64,000 nt of DNA from Gonocerus acuteangulatus (Eukaryota; Arthropoda; Insecta; Hemiptera; Coreidae): positions 8,198,197-8,262,196 of the forward strand of contig OX328126.1 in assembly GCA_946811695.1 (NCBI GenBank), given 5' to 3'. The position numbers were made by a program, and so were the translations under genes. Below are positions 45,590-57,603 of this stretch, one piece after another. The notes below the pieces were generated by a model. The model saw only the letters and a program-made list of their open reading frames with translations, had not been told where the DNA came from and made no database searches. Position 1 is the stretch's first letter; every line of letters begins with the position of its first letter.

Positions 45590-48100
45590 GTTTCATTATT
45601 ATTATTATTATTCCTTAATGATTGTAAATTTGTTTTCATTGGAGCCTTCATAAGTAAAAACCTGTTTTATTAGAGCCTTTAGAATGGAAAAGATATTTCA
45701 TTGGAACCTTTATAAGTGCAAACATGTTTCAGTAGAGCTTTCATAAGTAAACATTTGTTTAAATAATACCTTTATAATGTCAAATCTGTTACATTAGAGC
45801 CTTTATAAGTGCAAACATGTTTTAGTAGAGCCTTCATAAGAAAACATTTATTTTATTAGAGCCTTTATAATGACAAAGTTCTTTCATTAGAGCCTTTATA
45901 AGTGCAAACATATTTCAGTAGATCCTTTATAAGTAAAAATCTGTTTCATTAGAGCCTTTATATTTGCAAACATATCAGTAGAGCCTTCATAAGTAAAAAC
46001 CTGTTTTATTAGAGCCTTTAGAATGGAAAAGATATTTCATTGGAACCTTTATAAGTGCAAACATGTTTCAGTAGAGCTTTCATAAGTCAACATTTGTTTA
46101 AATAATACCTTTATAATGTCAAATCTGTTACATTAGAGCCTTTATAAGTGCAAACATGTTTTAGTAGAGCCTTCATAAGAAAACATTTATTTTATTAGAG
46201 CCTTTATAATGACAAAGTTGTTTCATCAGAGCCTTTATAAGTGCAAACATATTTCAGTAGAGCCTTTATAAGTAAAAATCTGTTTCATTAGAGCCTTTAT
46301 AATGGCAAATCTGTTTCATTAGAGCCTTTATAAGAGCAAACATATTTCAGTAGAGCTTTCATAAGTAAACATTTGTTTTATTAAAACCTTTATAATGTAA
46401 AATCTGTTACGTTAGAGCCTTTATAAGTGCAAACATGTTTTAGTAGAGCCTTCATAAGAAAACATTTATTTTATTAGAGCCTTTATAATGACAAAGCTGT
46501 TTCATCAGAGCCTTTATAAGTGCAAACATATTTCAGTAGAGCCTTTATAAGTAAAAATCTGTTTCATTAGAGCCTTTATAATGGCAAATCTGTTTCATTA
46601 GAGCCTTTATAAGAGCAAACATATTTCAGTAGAGCTTTCATAAGTAAACATTTGTTTTATTAAAACCTTTATAATGTAAAATCTGTTACGTTAGAGCCTT
46701 TATAAGTGCAAACATGTTTTAGTAGAGCCTTCATAAGAAAACATTTATTTTATTAGAGCCTTTATAATGACAAAGCTGTTTCATCAGAGCCTTTATAAGT
46801 GCAAACATATTTCAGTAGAGCCTTTATAAGTAAAAATCTGTTTCATTAGAGCCTTTATAATGGCAAATCTGTTTCATTAGAGCCTTTATAAGAGCAAACA
46901 TATTTCAGTAGAGCTTTCATAAGTAAACATTTGTTTTATTAAAACCTTTATAATGTCAAATCTGTTACGTTAGAGCCTTTATAAGTGCAAACATGTTTTA
47001 GTAGAGCCTTCATAAGAAAACATTTATTTTATTAGAGCCTTTATAATGACAAAGCTGTTTCATCAGAGCCTTTATAAGTGCAAACATATTTCAGTAGAGC
47101 CTTTATAAGTAAAAATCTGTTTCATTAGAGCCTTTATAATGGCAAATCTGTTTCATTAGAGCCTTTATAAGAGCAAACATATTTCAGTAGAGCTTTCATA
47201 AGTAAACATTTGTTTTATTAAAACCTTTATAATGTCAAATCTGTTACGTTAGAGCCTTTATAAGTGCAAACATGTTTTAGTAGAGCCTTCATAAGAAAAC
47301 ATTTATTTTATTAGAGCCTTTATAATGACAAAGCTGTTTCATCAGAGCCTTTATAAGTGCAAACATATTTCAGTAGATCCTTTATAAGTAAAAATCTGTT
47401 TCATTAGAGCCTTTATAATGGCAAATCTGTTTCATTAGAGCCTTTATAAGAGCAAACATATTTCAGTAGAGCTTTCATAAGTAAACATTTGTTTTATTAA
47501 AACCTTTATAATGTAAAATCTGTTACGTTAGAGCCTTTATAAGTGCAAACATGTTTTAGTAGAGCCTTCATAAGAAAACATTTATTTTATTAGAGCCTTT
47601 ATAATGACAAAGTTCTTTCATTAGAGCCTTTATAAGTGCAAACATATTTCAGTAGATCCTTTATAAGTAAAAATCTGTTTCATTAGAGCCTTTATAATGG
47701 CAAATCTGTTTCATTAGAGCCTTTATAAGAGCAAACATATTTCAGTAGAGCTTTCATAAGTAAACATTTGTTTTATTAAAACCTTTATAATGTCAAATCT
47801 GTTACGTTAGAGCCTTTATAAGTGCAAACATGTTTTAGTAGAGCCTTCATAAGAAAACATTTATTTTATTAGAGCCTTTATAATGACAAAGCTGTTTCAT
47901 CAGAGCCTTTATAAGTGCAAACATATTTCAGTAGAGCCTTTATAAGTAAAAATCTGTTTCATTAGAGCCTATATAATAGCAAAACGTTTTCATAAGAACC
48001 TTCATGTTTCTTTAGTGCTTTTACAATGGTAAAGCTGTTACACTAGAGTCCGTAATTGCAAAACGGTTTAATGAGATCTCTGATAAGTAAAAACATGTTT
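45590..48100. repeat. 31-bp monomers in a 279-bp higher-order repeat
   Basis: Monomer resembles TTAGAGCCTTTATAAGTGCA plus AACATGTTTCA. Nine monomers form a 279-bp higher-order unit: GTTACGTTAG recurs at 46406, 46685 and 46964. About eight higher-order units, with more diverged monomers at both edges (45590-45780, 47990-48100). Confidence 0.95.
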
Positions 48101-48174
48101 CATTCAACGTATTATTAATTAAACTTCGACAGGATGATCTCAGCAGAAAAAAAATCTTGTTAAATTTTGTTGCC

Positions 48175-48850
48175 AGTCGTCGGTCGAGGTTCGATATCTA
48201 GGATTATACCTTGACAGCCGACTGACATGGAACCCTCACACAAGACTGAAAAAACAAGAACTGAACAAACAATACGGACTACTTAGACGGCTACTTGGAG
48301 CTTCGTCCAAATTATCAATACAGAACAAACTAACGATATACAAAACAATCATTTGACCAATATAGACATACGGACTTGAACTCTGGGGATCTGCAAAACC
48401 ATCCAACATCAACAGAATACAGGCATTCCAGTCAAACGTGCTCCGTAAAATTGTCAACGCACCTTTCTACGTCTCAAACAAAACCCTTCACAATGACCTT
48501 AACATTCCATTTGTACTTGACCTTGCTAAAACCCGTTTCCAAATGTTCCAATCCAAATTGTCCTACCATCCTAATCCTGAAGGTCTATCCTTATCGTGCC
48601 AATCCTACCAGGCGGCTCAAGAGACAGTGGCCCCGAGACAATTTACTCACCTAACCGTATCATGATCATTGAAATAGTTATTTAGACAGCCACGGAAGTG
48701 CCAACAATGGTTGGCTCCTTCCAAATTTGTATGTTTTTTATTTTATTTTACTTTAACCGTTTTGTTCAATTTATTACATTATATATCTGTATCAACAAAC
48801 TTGATAATTGTAAATATAATCATTTGTACAGATTTCAAATGCATAAGCTA

Positions 48851-48895
<45 letters not shown>

Positions 48896-48901
48896 GTCGG
48901 T
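48175..48901 (+). mobile_element. 5'-truncated Jockey-type LINE with target duplication
   Basis: LINE at 48185-48891 with a 3' A-run of about 38, flanked by direct AGTCGTCGGT at 48175-48184 and 48892-48901. It contains the end of a reverse transcriptase ORF and a 190-bp 3' UTR. Confidence 0.93.
48185..48663 (+). pseudogene. LINE reverse transcriptase C-terminal fragment
   Basis: Reads RYLGLYLDSRLTWNPHTRLK, LLGASSKLSIQNKLTIYKTI, a stop, then YGLELWGSAKPSNINRIQAF and SNVLRKIVNAPFYVSNKTLH. This is the thumb region and downstream segment of Jockey-clade non-LTR ORF2 (YLGLxLDxxLTW, QLWGxA and FQSKxLR motifs of the family). An in-frame stop in the YKTII segment and a frame change after about 48600 show it is dead. 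The polymerase catalytic FADD-type motif lies upstream and is missing through truncation. Confidence 0.88.
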
Positions 48902-50383
48902 GAGTTTGCCGACTTTCTCATTCCCCTTTACACCGCTGTGAGATGGTACCCACAAAAATGATACCATTATAGATCAAATACCCTCCAAAGTTCATATAAA
49001 AGGGATTAATAAAGGAAGTCATATATAAAAAAAAATCAAATATTTTCATAATGGTGTGTTTTTATTTTTATTCCATTTCATTTTGTAGTTTAACTATAAA
49101 TTTGATTTTAGTTTTGTTTGAAAAACATCTTGCTAAACTAATCAGTCATCAGAGCCTGCTTACAATCTACTCACTTCTAGTTAACTCATAAGTTATGTAT
49201 ATTAACAATTTTTTTTTGTAATTTAATCTCATATATTACATCCTCATAACCTTAATCATTAATACAAATTATACAACAATCGCTATATACATTATATTTT
49301 TTTACGAAATAAATAAATAAACTAAACTGTAGCTATAAAGCCTATAATTTATTTACAAGACGTACGTTTTGGTAAAAAATAACTTTATAGAGTCAAATAA
49401 ATAAATATACCATCCATTTTTTTACTATTTTCCAGTAAAAAAGGTCACAATACATTCCTCGTTCGTATAAATAATTTTTAAAAATAATTTTTCCTTCCAA
49501 ATTGCATATGATCAATTACTTTTGGATTATGCATTTTAATACTACTAAATTAATGAATTAATTAATTTTTGGTAATTTAAAAAATATCAACAAATAAAAA
49601 CAACATTTTTGAAGAAAAAAAAGCAGTTATAAAATATTTTTCGTCGCAATTAAAAAAATAATGTACAAAAGTATATAATACTAATAATATACACACAAAA
49701 AAATCGACGAAACGGATGAAATTAAAAAACAAAAATACAAAAATATCCTTAATAATACTGTTGACTCCGAGATGTCTCACTAGCCAGTCCACGCGCACGA
49801 TTTGGGAATATTTACAATGGACTCAGTCACAACCGCCCTCTAGTGGGGAATTTATCAAACTAAAACTCCTCACTCGTCTATTCGCGGGCTTGCCGTAATT
49901 TTTAATTTTTTTTGTCACTTTAAAGCTGAAAATAGCTTTTTTAAAAAATAAAATAAAAACATTGTGAATACCTATAAGCCCAGTTTTACTGGCATGCATT
50001 GTAGGTAAAATTCCAGTTAAATTTTTTTACAATGGTTTCTGGTTTACATATGTTAATTAAAAACATATTGAAGACTTATCGTTATCAGCCCTCTATAATC
50101 GATTGTTTTACAATCTCTGTCCTCATTATCTTGAAAACTGTTTAAAGCATACTCGTGAACTTTAATATATGTATTTAATAAAAAAAAATTGTTTTTTAGC
50201 TTGGGTAATTATAACATTTTAACTTCTGTATAAATTAAATAATAGTACAAATAATGTTGCTTTTTGAGAGTTTCACTGTTTTTGTTCTCTAGTTCATCGA
50301 GTAAGACATCACACAGCGTCAAGACACTCCGACGGGAATCGAACCCCTTCATGAACGCATGAGTAGCGTATTTCTGCACTGGT
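48902..50383. other. wingless 3' flank, including 3' UTR
   Basis: No coding feature recognised; very AT-rich. On the minus strand, wingless transcription should continue into this region. Candidate poly(A) signals (AATAAA on the minus strand) are seen near 49348 and 49060, but none is distinctive in such AT-rich DNA. 48902-49035 is the right flank repeat of the 279-bp array. Confidence 0.45.
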
Positions 50384-50572
50384 CTATAGACAGGTGTGTA
50401 TGGTTTTCTTGGTCCTGCACAGTTTGCACTTCACTTCACAACACCAGTGGAACGTACACGCACACCTTTCGACGACGGTCACTTCTTGCGTCTTGTAACC
50501 CCGGCCGCAGCACATGAGGTCGCAACCGTCAACGCCTATTGAAGTGTCGTTGCATTGTCGTCCGTGAGTCCC
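50384..50572 (-). CDS. wingless/Wnt1 terminal coding exon
   Basis: Encodes the last 62 residues of Wnt1 (secreted, lipid-modified morphogen that signals through Frizzled and LRP5/6). Starts [11 protein letters not shown] after a TTTTGCAG acceptor and ends [14 protein letters not shown] with TAG at 50384-50386. It contains 11 cysteines in family spacing ([25 protein letters not shown]), the Frizzled-contacting C-terminal cysteine-rich domain. The frame is in phase 0 with the preceding exon (CAG/GGG). No damage seen, so it looks functional. Intron to the upstream exon is 1,044 bp and contains a SINE. Confidence 0.97.
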   Translation of the reverse strand, partial: GTHGRQCNDTSIGVDGCDLMCCGRGYKTQEVTVVERCACTFHWCCEVKCKLCRTKKTIHTCL

Positions 50573-50639
50573 CTGCAAAAAAAAATAATACATTAATTAA
50601 TGTCACCAATCGCTAATACATTAAAACAGGACCTAGGTG

Positions 50640-51370
50640 CAAAAAGTTAGCCCTTGAGGTGATAACAAGTCAAGAAATTTTTTCGAATTCGGTTAAGAGA
50701 AAACGTCATTTTGGGATTTTTAGAAAAACAAAACTATATTTCGAACATTTCGGCATGTTCTTTGGCAGCCGGGACGAGGTTAGCTCAGTGGTAGAGCACT
50801 TGACTAATATCCCTGAGTTCAAATCCCGAGCACAGCACTAAAGATTTTTATGTTCTAGTGTCTTCGTTCATGGGAAGGATTGTGCCTCCCTGACCGTCCC
50901 TAGGCCAACCCAGCCTTTAATTAATTTATTAATTGGTAACTTGCTGATTGATATTAATTGGTAGGGTGCTAATGACCCTAGCAGTCGATGCAGCAAAGGA
51001 GAAAATCAGGCGGTCGGAGCATAGTACTGACCATACTAACCCCCTAGTGTGCCGTATGGTCATGAATCTGATACCTCTATAATATTTGCCCTTTAGGGCC
51101 CTCTGGACTGTTACGGGACTGTTTTTTTTTTTTTCTTTGGCAGCCGTCAGTAGCATAAAAATGTCCAGGGCTGGAGGAGGATCAAGTTAACTTTTAGGTG
51201 ATTGCGGATAAATGTGGACATACTTATCCATGGTCACCTAAAAGTTGTCGTGGACTTCAACCAACCCCTAGACATTTGTTGCTAAAGAAGGCTGCCAAAC
51301 TGCAAACCGAAATAAAGAGTTTTTCTGAAAATCTTAGCCGAGTCCCAAACATTCCTTGGCTACTTGCAAC
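50640..51370. mobile_element. family P foldback in wingless intron, split by a SINE
   Basis: Left part (CCCTTGAGGTGATAACAAG, TCGAATTCGGTTAAG, CGAACATTTCGGCATGTTCT) is mirrored by the right part (AAGAAGGCTGCC, CCGAAATAAAG, TCTTAGCCGAGTCCC). An inner hairpin (CTTTTAGGTG ... CACCTAAAAG) lies at 51190-51244. A SINE separates the arms. Heavily mutated hairpin motif. Confidence 0.7.
50758..51146 (+). mobile_element. SINE family 2 with 14-bp target-site duplication
   Basis: Element about 50772-51132: GGACGAGGTTAGCTCAGTG head, small deletion in the anticodon arm, B box GAGTTCAAATCCCGAGC, body, 3' end CTGTTACGGGACTG then a T-run. Direct repeats TTCTTTGGCAGCCG at 50758-50771 and 51133-51146. Inserted in the wingless intron, opposite to the gene. 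Confidence 0.94.
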
Positions 51371-51616
51371 ACTGTTTAAAAATTAGTATTATTTTTATAA
51401 AATGTTCGAAAAAAGTTATGAAGTTGTATATTTTTAGAACGTTTTCTTCTTAGGTATATATTTAGTATTTTCGTTCCTGGGTCTTCACTTTTTCTGATGC
51501 AGGGCTTGCTGCTCCAGCTGTGTCCATTGGACCTGTAGTGGCCTCTGCTGGACCAACCAAGCCATAAATCAGAAGTAAAAACTAATATAAAGAATGTATA
51601 TATAATTTCTCCTCAC

Positions 51617-51925
51617 CTGAATTCCGAGCCTCGGATTCCTCTCACAGAACCCGGGCGACTGTTCCAGATACACCAGATCCTTGGGTCCAGGCGGCTTGTG
51701 TTCGGGGTTGTAAGGCTTCAGTTGGAAGTTGTATCTGGACTTCTTCCCCGACGGCCTGAGACTTGCAGCGTTCCCCGGGTCGACCCTTGAAGCTCCGTCG
51801 AATCTGTCCTTGAGGTTGTCGCCGACCACTCGGAACGGCGGCAGTCTCATCCAGCATGTTTTCACTGTGCACGATCCGGACATACCGTGGCACTTGCACT
51901 CCCGATGCATCTCTGCCGCGACGTG
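51617..51925 (-). CDS. wingless/Wnt1 penultimate coding exon
   Basis: 103 codons from [14 protein letters not shown] to RNPRLGIQ. Contains the Wnt signature [10 protein letters not shown]; its first serine is the residue palmitoleoylated by Porcupine in characterised Wnts and needed for secretion and Frizzled binding. Next comes [20 protein letters not shown] and RFDGASRV, then a short linker instead of the long insert of Drosophila Wg, then [19 protein letters not shown]. Acceptor TTTACAG at the high end, donor GTGAGG at the low end; both boundaries in phase 0. Confidence 0.98.
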
Positions 51926-52370
51926 CTGTAAACATAGGAAACAAAATGTTGATTAAGCATCATTTCTTATTTTTGACAAAAAAATAATGAACAAAAAAGA
52001 AGGTTTTTGAACCACACGGCATTCAAAAGTCCCAGAAAACGTTCTGCATAAAATGAAGCATCTGTGGAAGTTCCTGTCTATTTATTTCGTCATGGCGAAA
52101 CCACAACTCACTATCAATCAGTTGTCCCTCATTTACGATGCCAACAACCAGGGCCCGATCACTCCAGACGTTGGTTAGAGCGATAGAACTGGAACTTCTA
52201 CATAACTCCCCCCGAAGGGAATGGGAATTGGGCAAAAAATCTCCCTAGAGAATTAATTATCATAAAATCTATTCTCGTTTTGAATGACCCGGTACGCCAC
52301 AACTAGCCAAGGTAAGCCAAGAGTAAAACGTATCCAGTTTTATTACAGTAACGGTGGCTTGCGAAAGTGT

Positions 52371-52401
52371 ACCCATACTCTTCTGGGCATAAGAGTATGG
52401 G
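52371..52401. repeat. short perfect hairpin
   Basis: CCCATACTCTT, 8-nt loop, AAGAGTATGGG: an 11-bp perfect stem in the intron. Purpose unknown. Confidence 0.85.
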
Positions 52402-53087
52402 CGTTGGCTATTACAAAACCTTTCAGTCCAACTGAAGGGTAATGTGTTCAGACTGAATTAAATCGCATTAATCTTGGAGGCTGAATGGTAAATAAGAACT
52501 GAAACGGAAGGCCATGTGACAGTCCTCCGAGTGGGATCCATTGTAGTAGAAGCGTCCGAAGGACAAGAAGGAGGTGACGAAAGGTCCGGCGAGTGAAGAC
52601 GGAGTGATTGCCGACAATAAAATTTACATAATGGCCACCAGGATCCGAAGCGCTACCTAGTGACTGATGGAGGAGTTACTAGAGGACACCAATTAGTCTA
52701 TTGTCTTGTCTCGGTAGGGAGATTTGCATGCCGTCGGTGAAGGCAGGTTCTCCCTTTGTCTGTCTATCGGTAGGACTGCGATGAACGGCTTCTCTCCCGA
52801 CGGCCGGTCCATATTTGGAAACGTCCGACTTTACATACGATCTGTTTGTAAGAACAATCTGTGCTATGTCAATTCGACCCCATTTTCGTTCCGTTCCGCA
52901 GAATGCACATTATCCTCGCTCCAAGATCGAAGATATTGCAGTCTAAACTGTCTACTCTTTACGTAATCGCCGAGCTAAACCTGCCTGGCTGGAATTTCAA
53001 CATATGCGCTCTTTGGTGTACAAACCTTTTGGGATTTATTTATATTTTCGAATGCAGGAATAAATGGAAGCACGACTAGGACGTTGA

Positions 53088-53140
53088 TGTAGGGAAATGA
53101 AGGTTACCCAGTGAAGGGTGGCCTATTCATTTCCCTACAT
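53088..53140. repeat. hairpin with 15-bp stem
   Basis: ATGTAGGGAAATGAA and TTCATTTCCCTACAT are perfect inverted copies about 20 nt apart. Nearby, CACGAGTAGGATGTTAGAAG-type sequence is directly duplicated. Confidence 0.85.
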
Positions 53141-53317
53141 GATGATGAACCTTCACCAACCGGATCCCAACACCTGGGACTAGGATGTTAGAAGACAAGA
53201 AATAGAAGCACGAGTAGGATGTTAGAAGACAAGGAATAGTTGGGTGTTGATGTTTCAACATTTTCCTAATGGTCACTCACCCGGTACCTTGGGTCTTCCT
53301 CCAACCCTAAACATCTA

Positions 53318-53412
53318 TTGCTCAAGAAGGCTGCCAAAGAGCATGCAGAGACGTCCAAATTATAATTTTTTTTTCGAAAATCAGGCTATTTTTCTCACCC
53401 AAAACAAACAAT
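53318..53412 (+). repeat. family P fragment in wingless intron
   Basis: CTCAAGAAGGCTGCCAAAGA, GCATGCAGAGACGTCCAAAT, then TCGAAAATCAGGC. One arm only. TTG before and CAA after could form stem I, but the GAAA has become GAGA. Confidence 0.65.
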
Positions 53413-54820
53413 CTCATTATGAATTGAGTAGGATGTAGGTTCAAATCAAAGACTTGTCCACCAAATGCGGATTGTTTACTTGAGACTCAGACCAAGCATC
53501 GACATTAGGGTTTCGAAGGCGAAACATGCTTTGGCGTATCAATATAAATCTTTTGGTGAGAGAAGGCCTGTAATTTGATCTGCTTCCTTGTCCCCAAACG
53601 CTCCTCAACTTTTAAAGACACAATCTGGGAATTAATTTAAACATATGACAAATAGATTATCGATCAGCTGACTAAATTCCGCCATATTGGATTTTCAGTC
53701 TATGGCCAGTCTCGACGTGGTGCTACTAAGTGAAGGTTCGCCTCCTCAACTCGAGGATGTATGTTTCCTCGTAAGACGCATCAAATGAGTGTGAAATACG
53801 TAGGGAAGAAATACAAAGCAGCGACGTTTTTTGGCTTTCCGACTATAACAGAATTCAGGGCAGGTTTAGGAACAAATAAACTTGGGAAACCCCAGAGACA
53901 TCTAGGAAACACGTGCAAAATAAGTTAACTGAACAATAATGATTAAATGTCCCTATTTAGATTTTTTTCATTAAACATTTGCTTCGAAGAACAAATTTTG
54001 TGGAAATCTTCAATGACCAATGAGATCTACTTGGTTTATTAATGGATTTAGCATTACAGTGGCCATTTATGTCATGTGTTGTTTTTTTTAATGATTCGTT
54101 TTATTGAGATAGTGAATTTGTTTAAATCTTCACTTAAATTCCTTAAAAAACAGATTGGGGTGGTATCCGGACTTGTTTTTATAATACATTGTTCAAAAAA
54201 AAACTGTTTTGCATAAACTAATATATTTTCCATTCATCCAAACAGGAATAAGGCATGGTAGGTTGTTATAAATGCGGATACACAAGCAATACGAAGAGAT
54301 TCGTCCCATCCTTTTCTAAACAACTCCGAGCTCTCTGCTGCATTCTTCCGAGGTTGCCCATTGCATTATGCAGCGGACGTACCTTGGGCTGGTCAACCTT
54401 TTGTTCTGAATTGCGTCAAGACGTCGTGACGTTTCTCGCGGACATGCCGCATCGGGAGACGTAACGCTCCGGCGTGCACAGCTGCTTATTTGGACATTTT
54501 CAGTATTCATTTATAACCTCCAAGGAATGGATAAGTAATGATGCAGGTGGTATCCGAGACAGGAGTAACCTTAAAGGATATTAACGGATCTTCAGGGAAG
54601 GATTACTTCAGGGGAAGATATTGCAAATGATTGAATTTCATAAGTCCCTTTTTTATAAAGGTCTTCAGGATCTCCAAGAATAGAAACGAATAAAGGAAAT
54701 ATCCCTAAACAGTAGACAGAGATTAATGTTAGACAGGGTGAAACAACCTTTCATCACTTGCACAACGGCCCGTTCTTGTGGATGTATCTGTAATGAAACA
54801 AAAATCCAGCAACAACTGTT

Positions 54821-55460
54821 ATTCTTTTTGGTTGTTACTGAGTATCAACAACATTCCACCACGAATGGGTTTTTCTTTTGGTTGTTGCTGAGTATCAACA
54901 ACATCCCACCACAGATGGGCTTTCCTTTTGGTTGTTACTGGATATCAACAACATCCCACATCTGATCGGCTTTCCTTTTGGTTGTTACTCAATATCAACA
55001 ACATGCCACATCAGATCGGCTTTCCTTTTGGTTGTTACTGAGTTTCAACAACATTCCACATCAGATCGGCTTTCCTTTTGTTTGTTACTGAGTTTCAACA
55101 GCATTCCACATCACATGGGCTTTCCTTTTAGTTGTTACTGGATATCAACAACATCCCACATCTGATCGGCTTTCCTTATGGTTGTTACTCAATATCAACA
55201 ACATTCCACATCAGATCGCTTTTCCTTTTGGTTATTACTATGTATTAACAACATCCCACATCAGATCGGCTTTCCTTTTGGTATTTACTGAGTTTCAACA
55301 ACATTCCACATCAGATCGGCTTTCCTTTTGGTTGTTACTGAGTTTCAACAACATTCCAAATCAGATCGGCTTTCCTTTTGGTCGTTACTGAGTTTCAACA
55401 ACATTCCACATCAGATCGCTTTTCCTTTTGGTTGTTACTGAATATCAACAACATCCTAGC
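54821..55460. repeat. 50-bp minisatellite in wingless intron, about 13 units
   Basis: Unit TTTCCTTTTGGTTGTTACTG, AGTTTCAACA, ACATTCCACATCAGATCGGC. Early units carry CACCACGAATGGG instead. The T-rich strand reads as short open frames that shift every unit; not coding. Confidence 0.96.
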
Positions 55461-56613
55461 ACCAGGTCCAACTGCCTTTAATTTTGTATGTTACTAAGCA
55501 TCAAAAATAATCTAGAATCAACCACTTTCTCTGTTGAATGTTACTGTAAACCAATAACATTCCAGCACAAACTGGCTTCCTTTATTAATATTACTGGACT
55601 GTAATGCGACTAGTGGCTGTTCTAGCGCATACTTCGTCCTGTATTTTTATTTTGCGGGTATTTTGAACACGTGTCCATTACATGAAGTAAAATGTGACCG
55701 ATTCTACAGTCGTCTAAAATTATTTTAACAAACTTCAAATATGTAAGAAGTCTGCAAAATTAATGGCATTCTGACATCTTGGATAAATTGTAATCCTCAA
55801 AGATTATAGTATAGTATAGAAGAATAGTAGATAACACAAAGTAGGAACATTCTGCGTTTTCCTAATCAGCTGTGTTTGATTGACACTTCCTTCTAGAAGG
55901 TGACGAACAACATCTCAGAGATGTCACTAGACACCCCAGCCTCGCCATAAAGAAAGTGACAAGTTTTTCAGAGTCCACCTCGATCTATATTACATCGTCT
56001 AAAGAGGGACAGAATTGGTTCACTTCCCCTGACGTCGTACAGACTTTTTCCATCGGTTCTTCTCGCGCCGATCCGAGCTCCAGATGAATCATTCAAAGCT
56101 TCCATCCAACTCCTTCGGGTTTTTTTCTATTTTCATCGCGCCTTACTCACTCTTTGAGTTCTTTCTTGATTCGACTTGGAAATAAGATGAATCAAAAAAA
56201 AAAAAAAAAAAGATCTTCTCGGATTCTTCTCCAAGAAATCAGTAAAAACAAGACAAATGGATCTCTTTAGGAACAAATACAAAAAAACTTATCGCGATGA
56301 AGGACCATGCCAACTTTGGAATGTGTAAGACTTTCGGTTTCAAAATCAAAAGTGTTTGTATCTGACAGCATAACCACAAAAGAGGCCACGATTTTTACCT
56401 CCTAATATTTTGTAAAACAATAAAATAGGCATAATAGAATATAGGGCTTATCCAATACAAAATTTAATAAGAAATTGATAACTGAATCAGCACTTAAAAC
56501 TATACAAGTTTTTGTGCCTTTACTACGGTTATCTCTAGAAATTTCTTCAGGCATAGAGTATAAATTACCTATCTTGGTGATGAATGTACATAGTTAGGCA
56601 GCTCTTGCGTATA

Positions 56614-56654
<41 letters not shown>

Positions 56655-56683
56655 TATATATAATAAGTGAAGACGTTTGAAGG

Positions 56684-56792
56684 TTGGATTCAAGGACCCA
56701 GACCGTCCCTAGGCCCTCCAAGCAAAGGGTACATGCTAATGGGAAAACCAGGTGCTTTGTACAAACTACACTATCTCCCTTGTATATACACT
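56684..56792 (+). mobile_element. degenerate SINE family 2 fragment
   Basis: GACCGTCCCTAGGCCCTCC, GCTAATGGGAAAACCAGG and ACACTATCTCCCTTGT keep the family 2 body order without the tRNA head. Confidence 0.6.
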
Positions 56793-56850
56793 ATCATATC
56801 TTCGTATATTTTTTTTACTATTATTATTATTTTTTAGCATAAATATTCTT

Positions 56851-57158
56851 TAGCGGTGACTAAACTTGAGAAAACCGTTACAAAAAAAGTGTTCGCTGGC
56901 GTTCGCGCATGCTCAGTGGCTTTCGCACGGGCGCAGTGGCGTTCGGGCATGCGTAGTGTCCATGTACGAAAAAAATGACTGTATTATAGAGTACAATCCA
57001 TTGGTTTATCAAGAAGGTGTCCGCTGGCTTTCGCGCATGCGCGGTGGCCATTTAGGTAAAAGAAGACTATATGTTATACTGCACTTTACATAGGTCTGTC
57101 GGGTGGACCTAAAGCATATTTATGTTCCTGAATTCGAGCAGAAGGCTCTAAACGAAAT
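56851..57158 (+). repeat. GCGCATGCGC-bearing repeat, copy 2
   Basis: TAGCGGTGACTAAACTTGAG, GTTCGCGCATGCTCAGTGGC, TTTCGCGCATGCGCGGTGGC and GAGCAGAAGGCTCTAAACGA match 34951-35355. It ends about 48 bp from the wingless splice donor at 57206. Confidence 0.8.
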
Positions 57159-57206
57159 AATTTTTATTTTTAATATACATTAATGTACATATTATGGAAA
57201 ACTTAC

Positions 57207-57508
57207 CGTTCTTCCGGCTTCGTTGTTGTGTAGGTTCATCTTCTCCCTTGAAGATCTCCCCCTCTCTCCGGTGTCCACGAACTCCCTGGAGAACTTGAAG
57301 CCGAATCCAATATTGTCGGAGCATCCTCCCCACTCCCAGCCTCCGACACCGATGGATGGGTCACCGCTGGTCGGCCGAGGAGCGCCGTGCGACTTGTGGC
57401 TGTAGTCGCACGTACAGGACTTTATCGTCCCTTCGGCGCAAGCACGGGCGACAGCGTGCGTAACGGCGGCGCTGGTGATGGCGTAGATGAACGCAGTTTC
57501 CCTGCAAC
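57207..57508 (-). CDS. wingless/Wnt1 internal coding exon
   Basis: 302 bp: two bases completing a split glycine codon, then 100 codons from [20 protein letters not shown] to [10 protein letters not shown]. Contains the conserved Wnt N-terminal-domain core ([48 protein letters not shown]). It is much closer to Wnt1 than to other Wnt subfamilies known to me. Acceptor TTTCTAG/GTTGC at 57508, donor ACG/GTAAGT at 57207. It starts in phase 1, so an upstream exon ending in G of GGT is required. Confidence 0.97.
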
Positions 57509-57603
57509 CTAGAAACAGAATAAAAAAAAGGAAATTCTGATTATTTCATTGATTTTAAGTATTATTTGATTGATAGAAAGTGTAATGAATTAGTTAATAG
57601 TCC

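Larger units (their letters stand above)
51926..57206 (-). other. wingless intron, 5.3 kb
   Basis: Non-coding between consensus donor GTAAGT (57206 side) and acceptor CAG (51926 side). Contains a hairpin at 52371-52401, a family P fragment at about 53300-53410, a 50-bp array, a degraded SINE 2, and the GCGCATGCGC repeat close to the upstream exon. Unrepeated parts at 52400-53080, 53420-54800 and 55460-56600 show nothing I can identify; no hidden exon with Wnt-like sequence was seen. Confidence 0.9.

Noticed and set aside
51642..51956. Other frames overlapping the penultimate wingless exon
   Set aside because: They are shadows of the real exon in other phases and strands.
57148..57405. Open frames overlapping the internal wingless exon on both strands
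   Set aside because: The true frame has the Wnt1 sequence and consensus splice sites; these do not.
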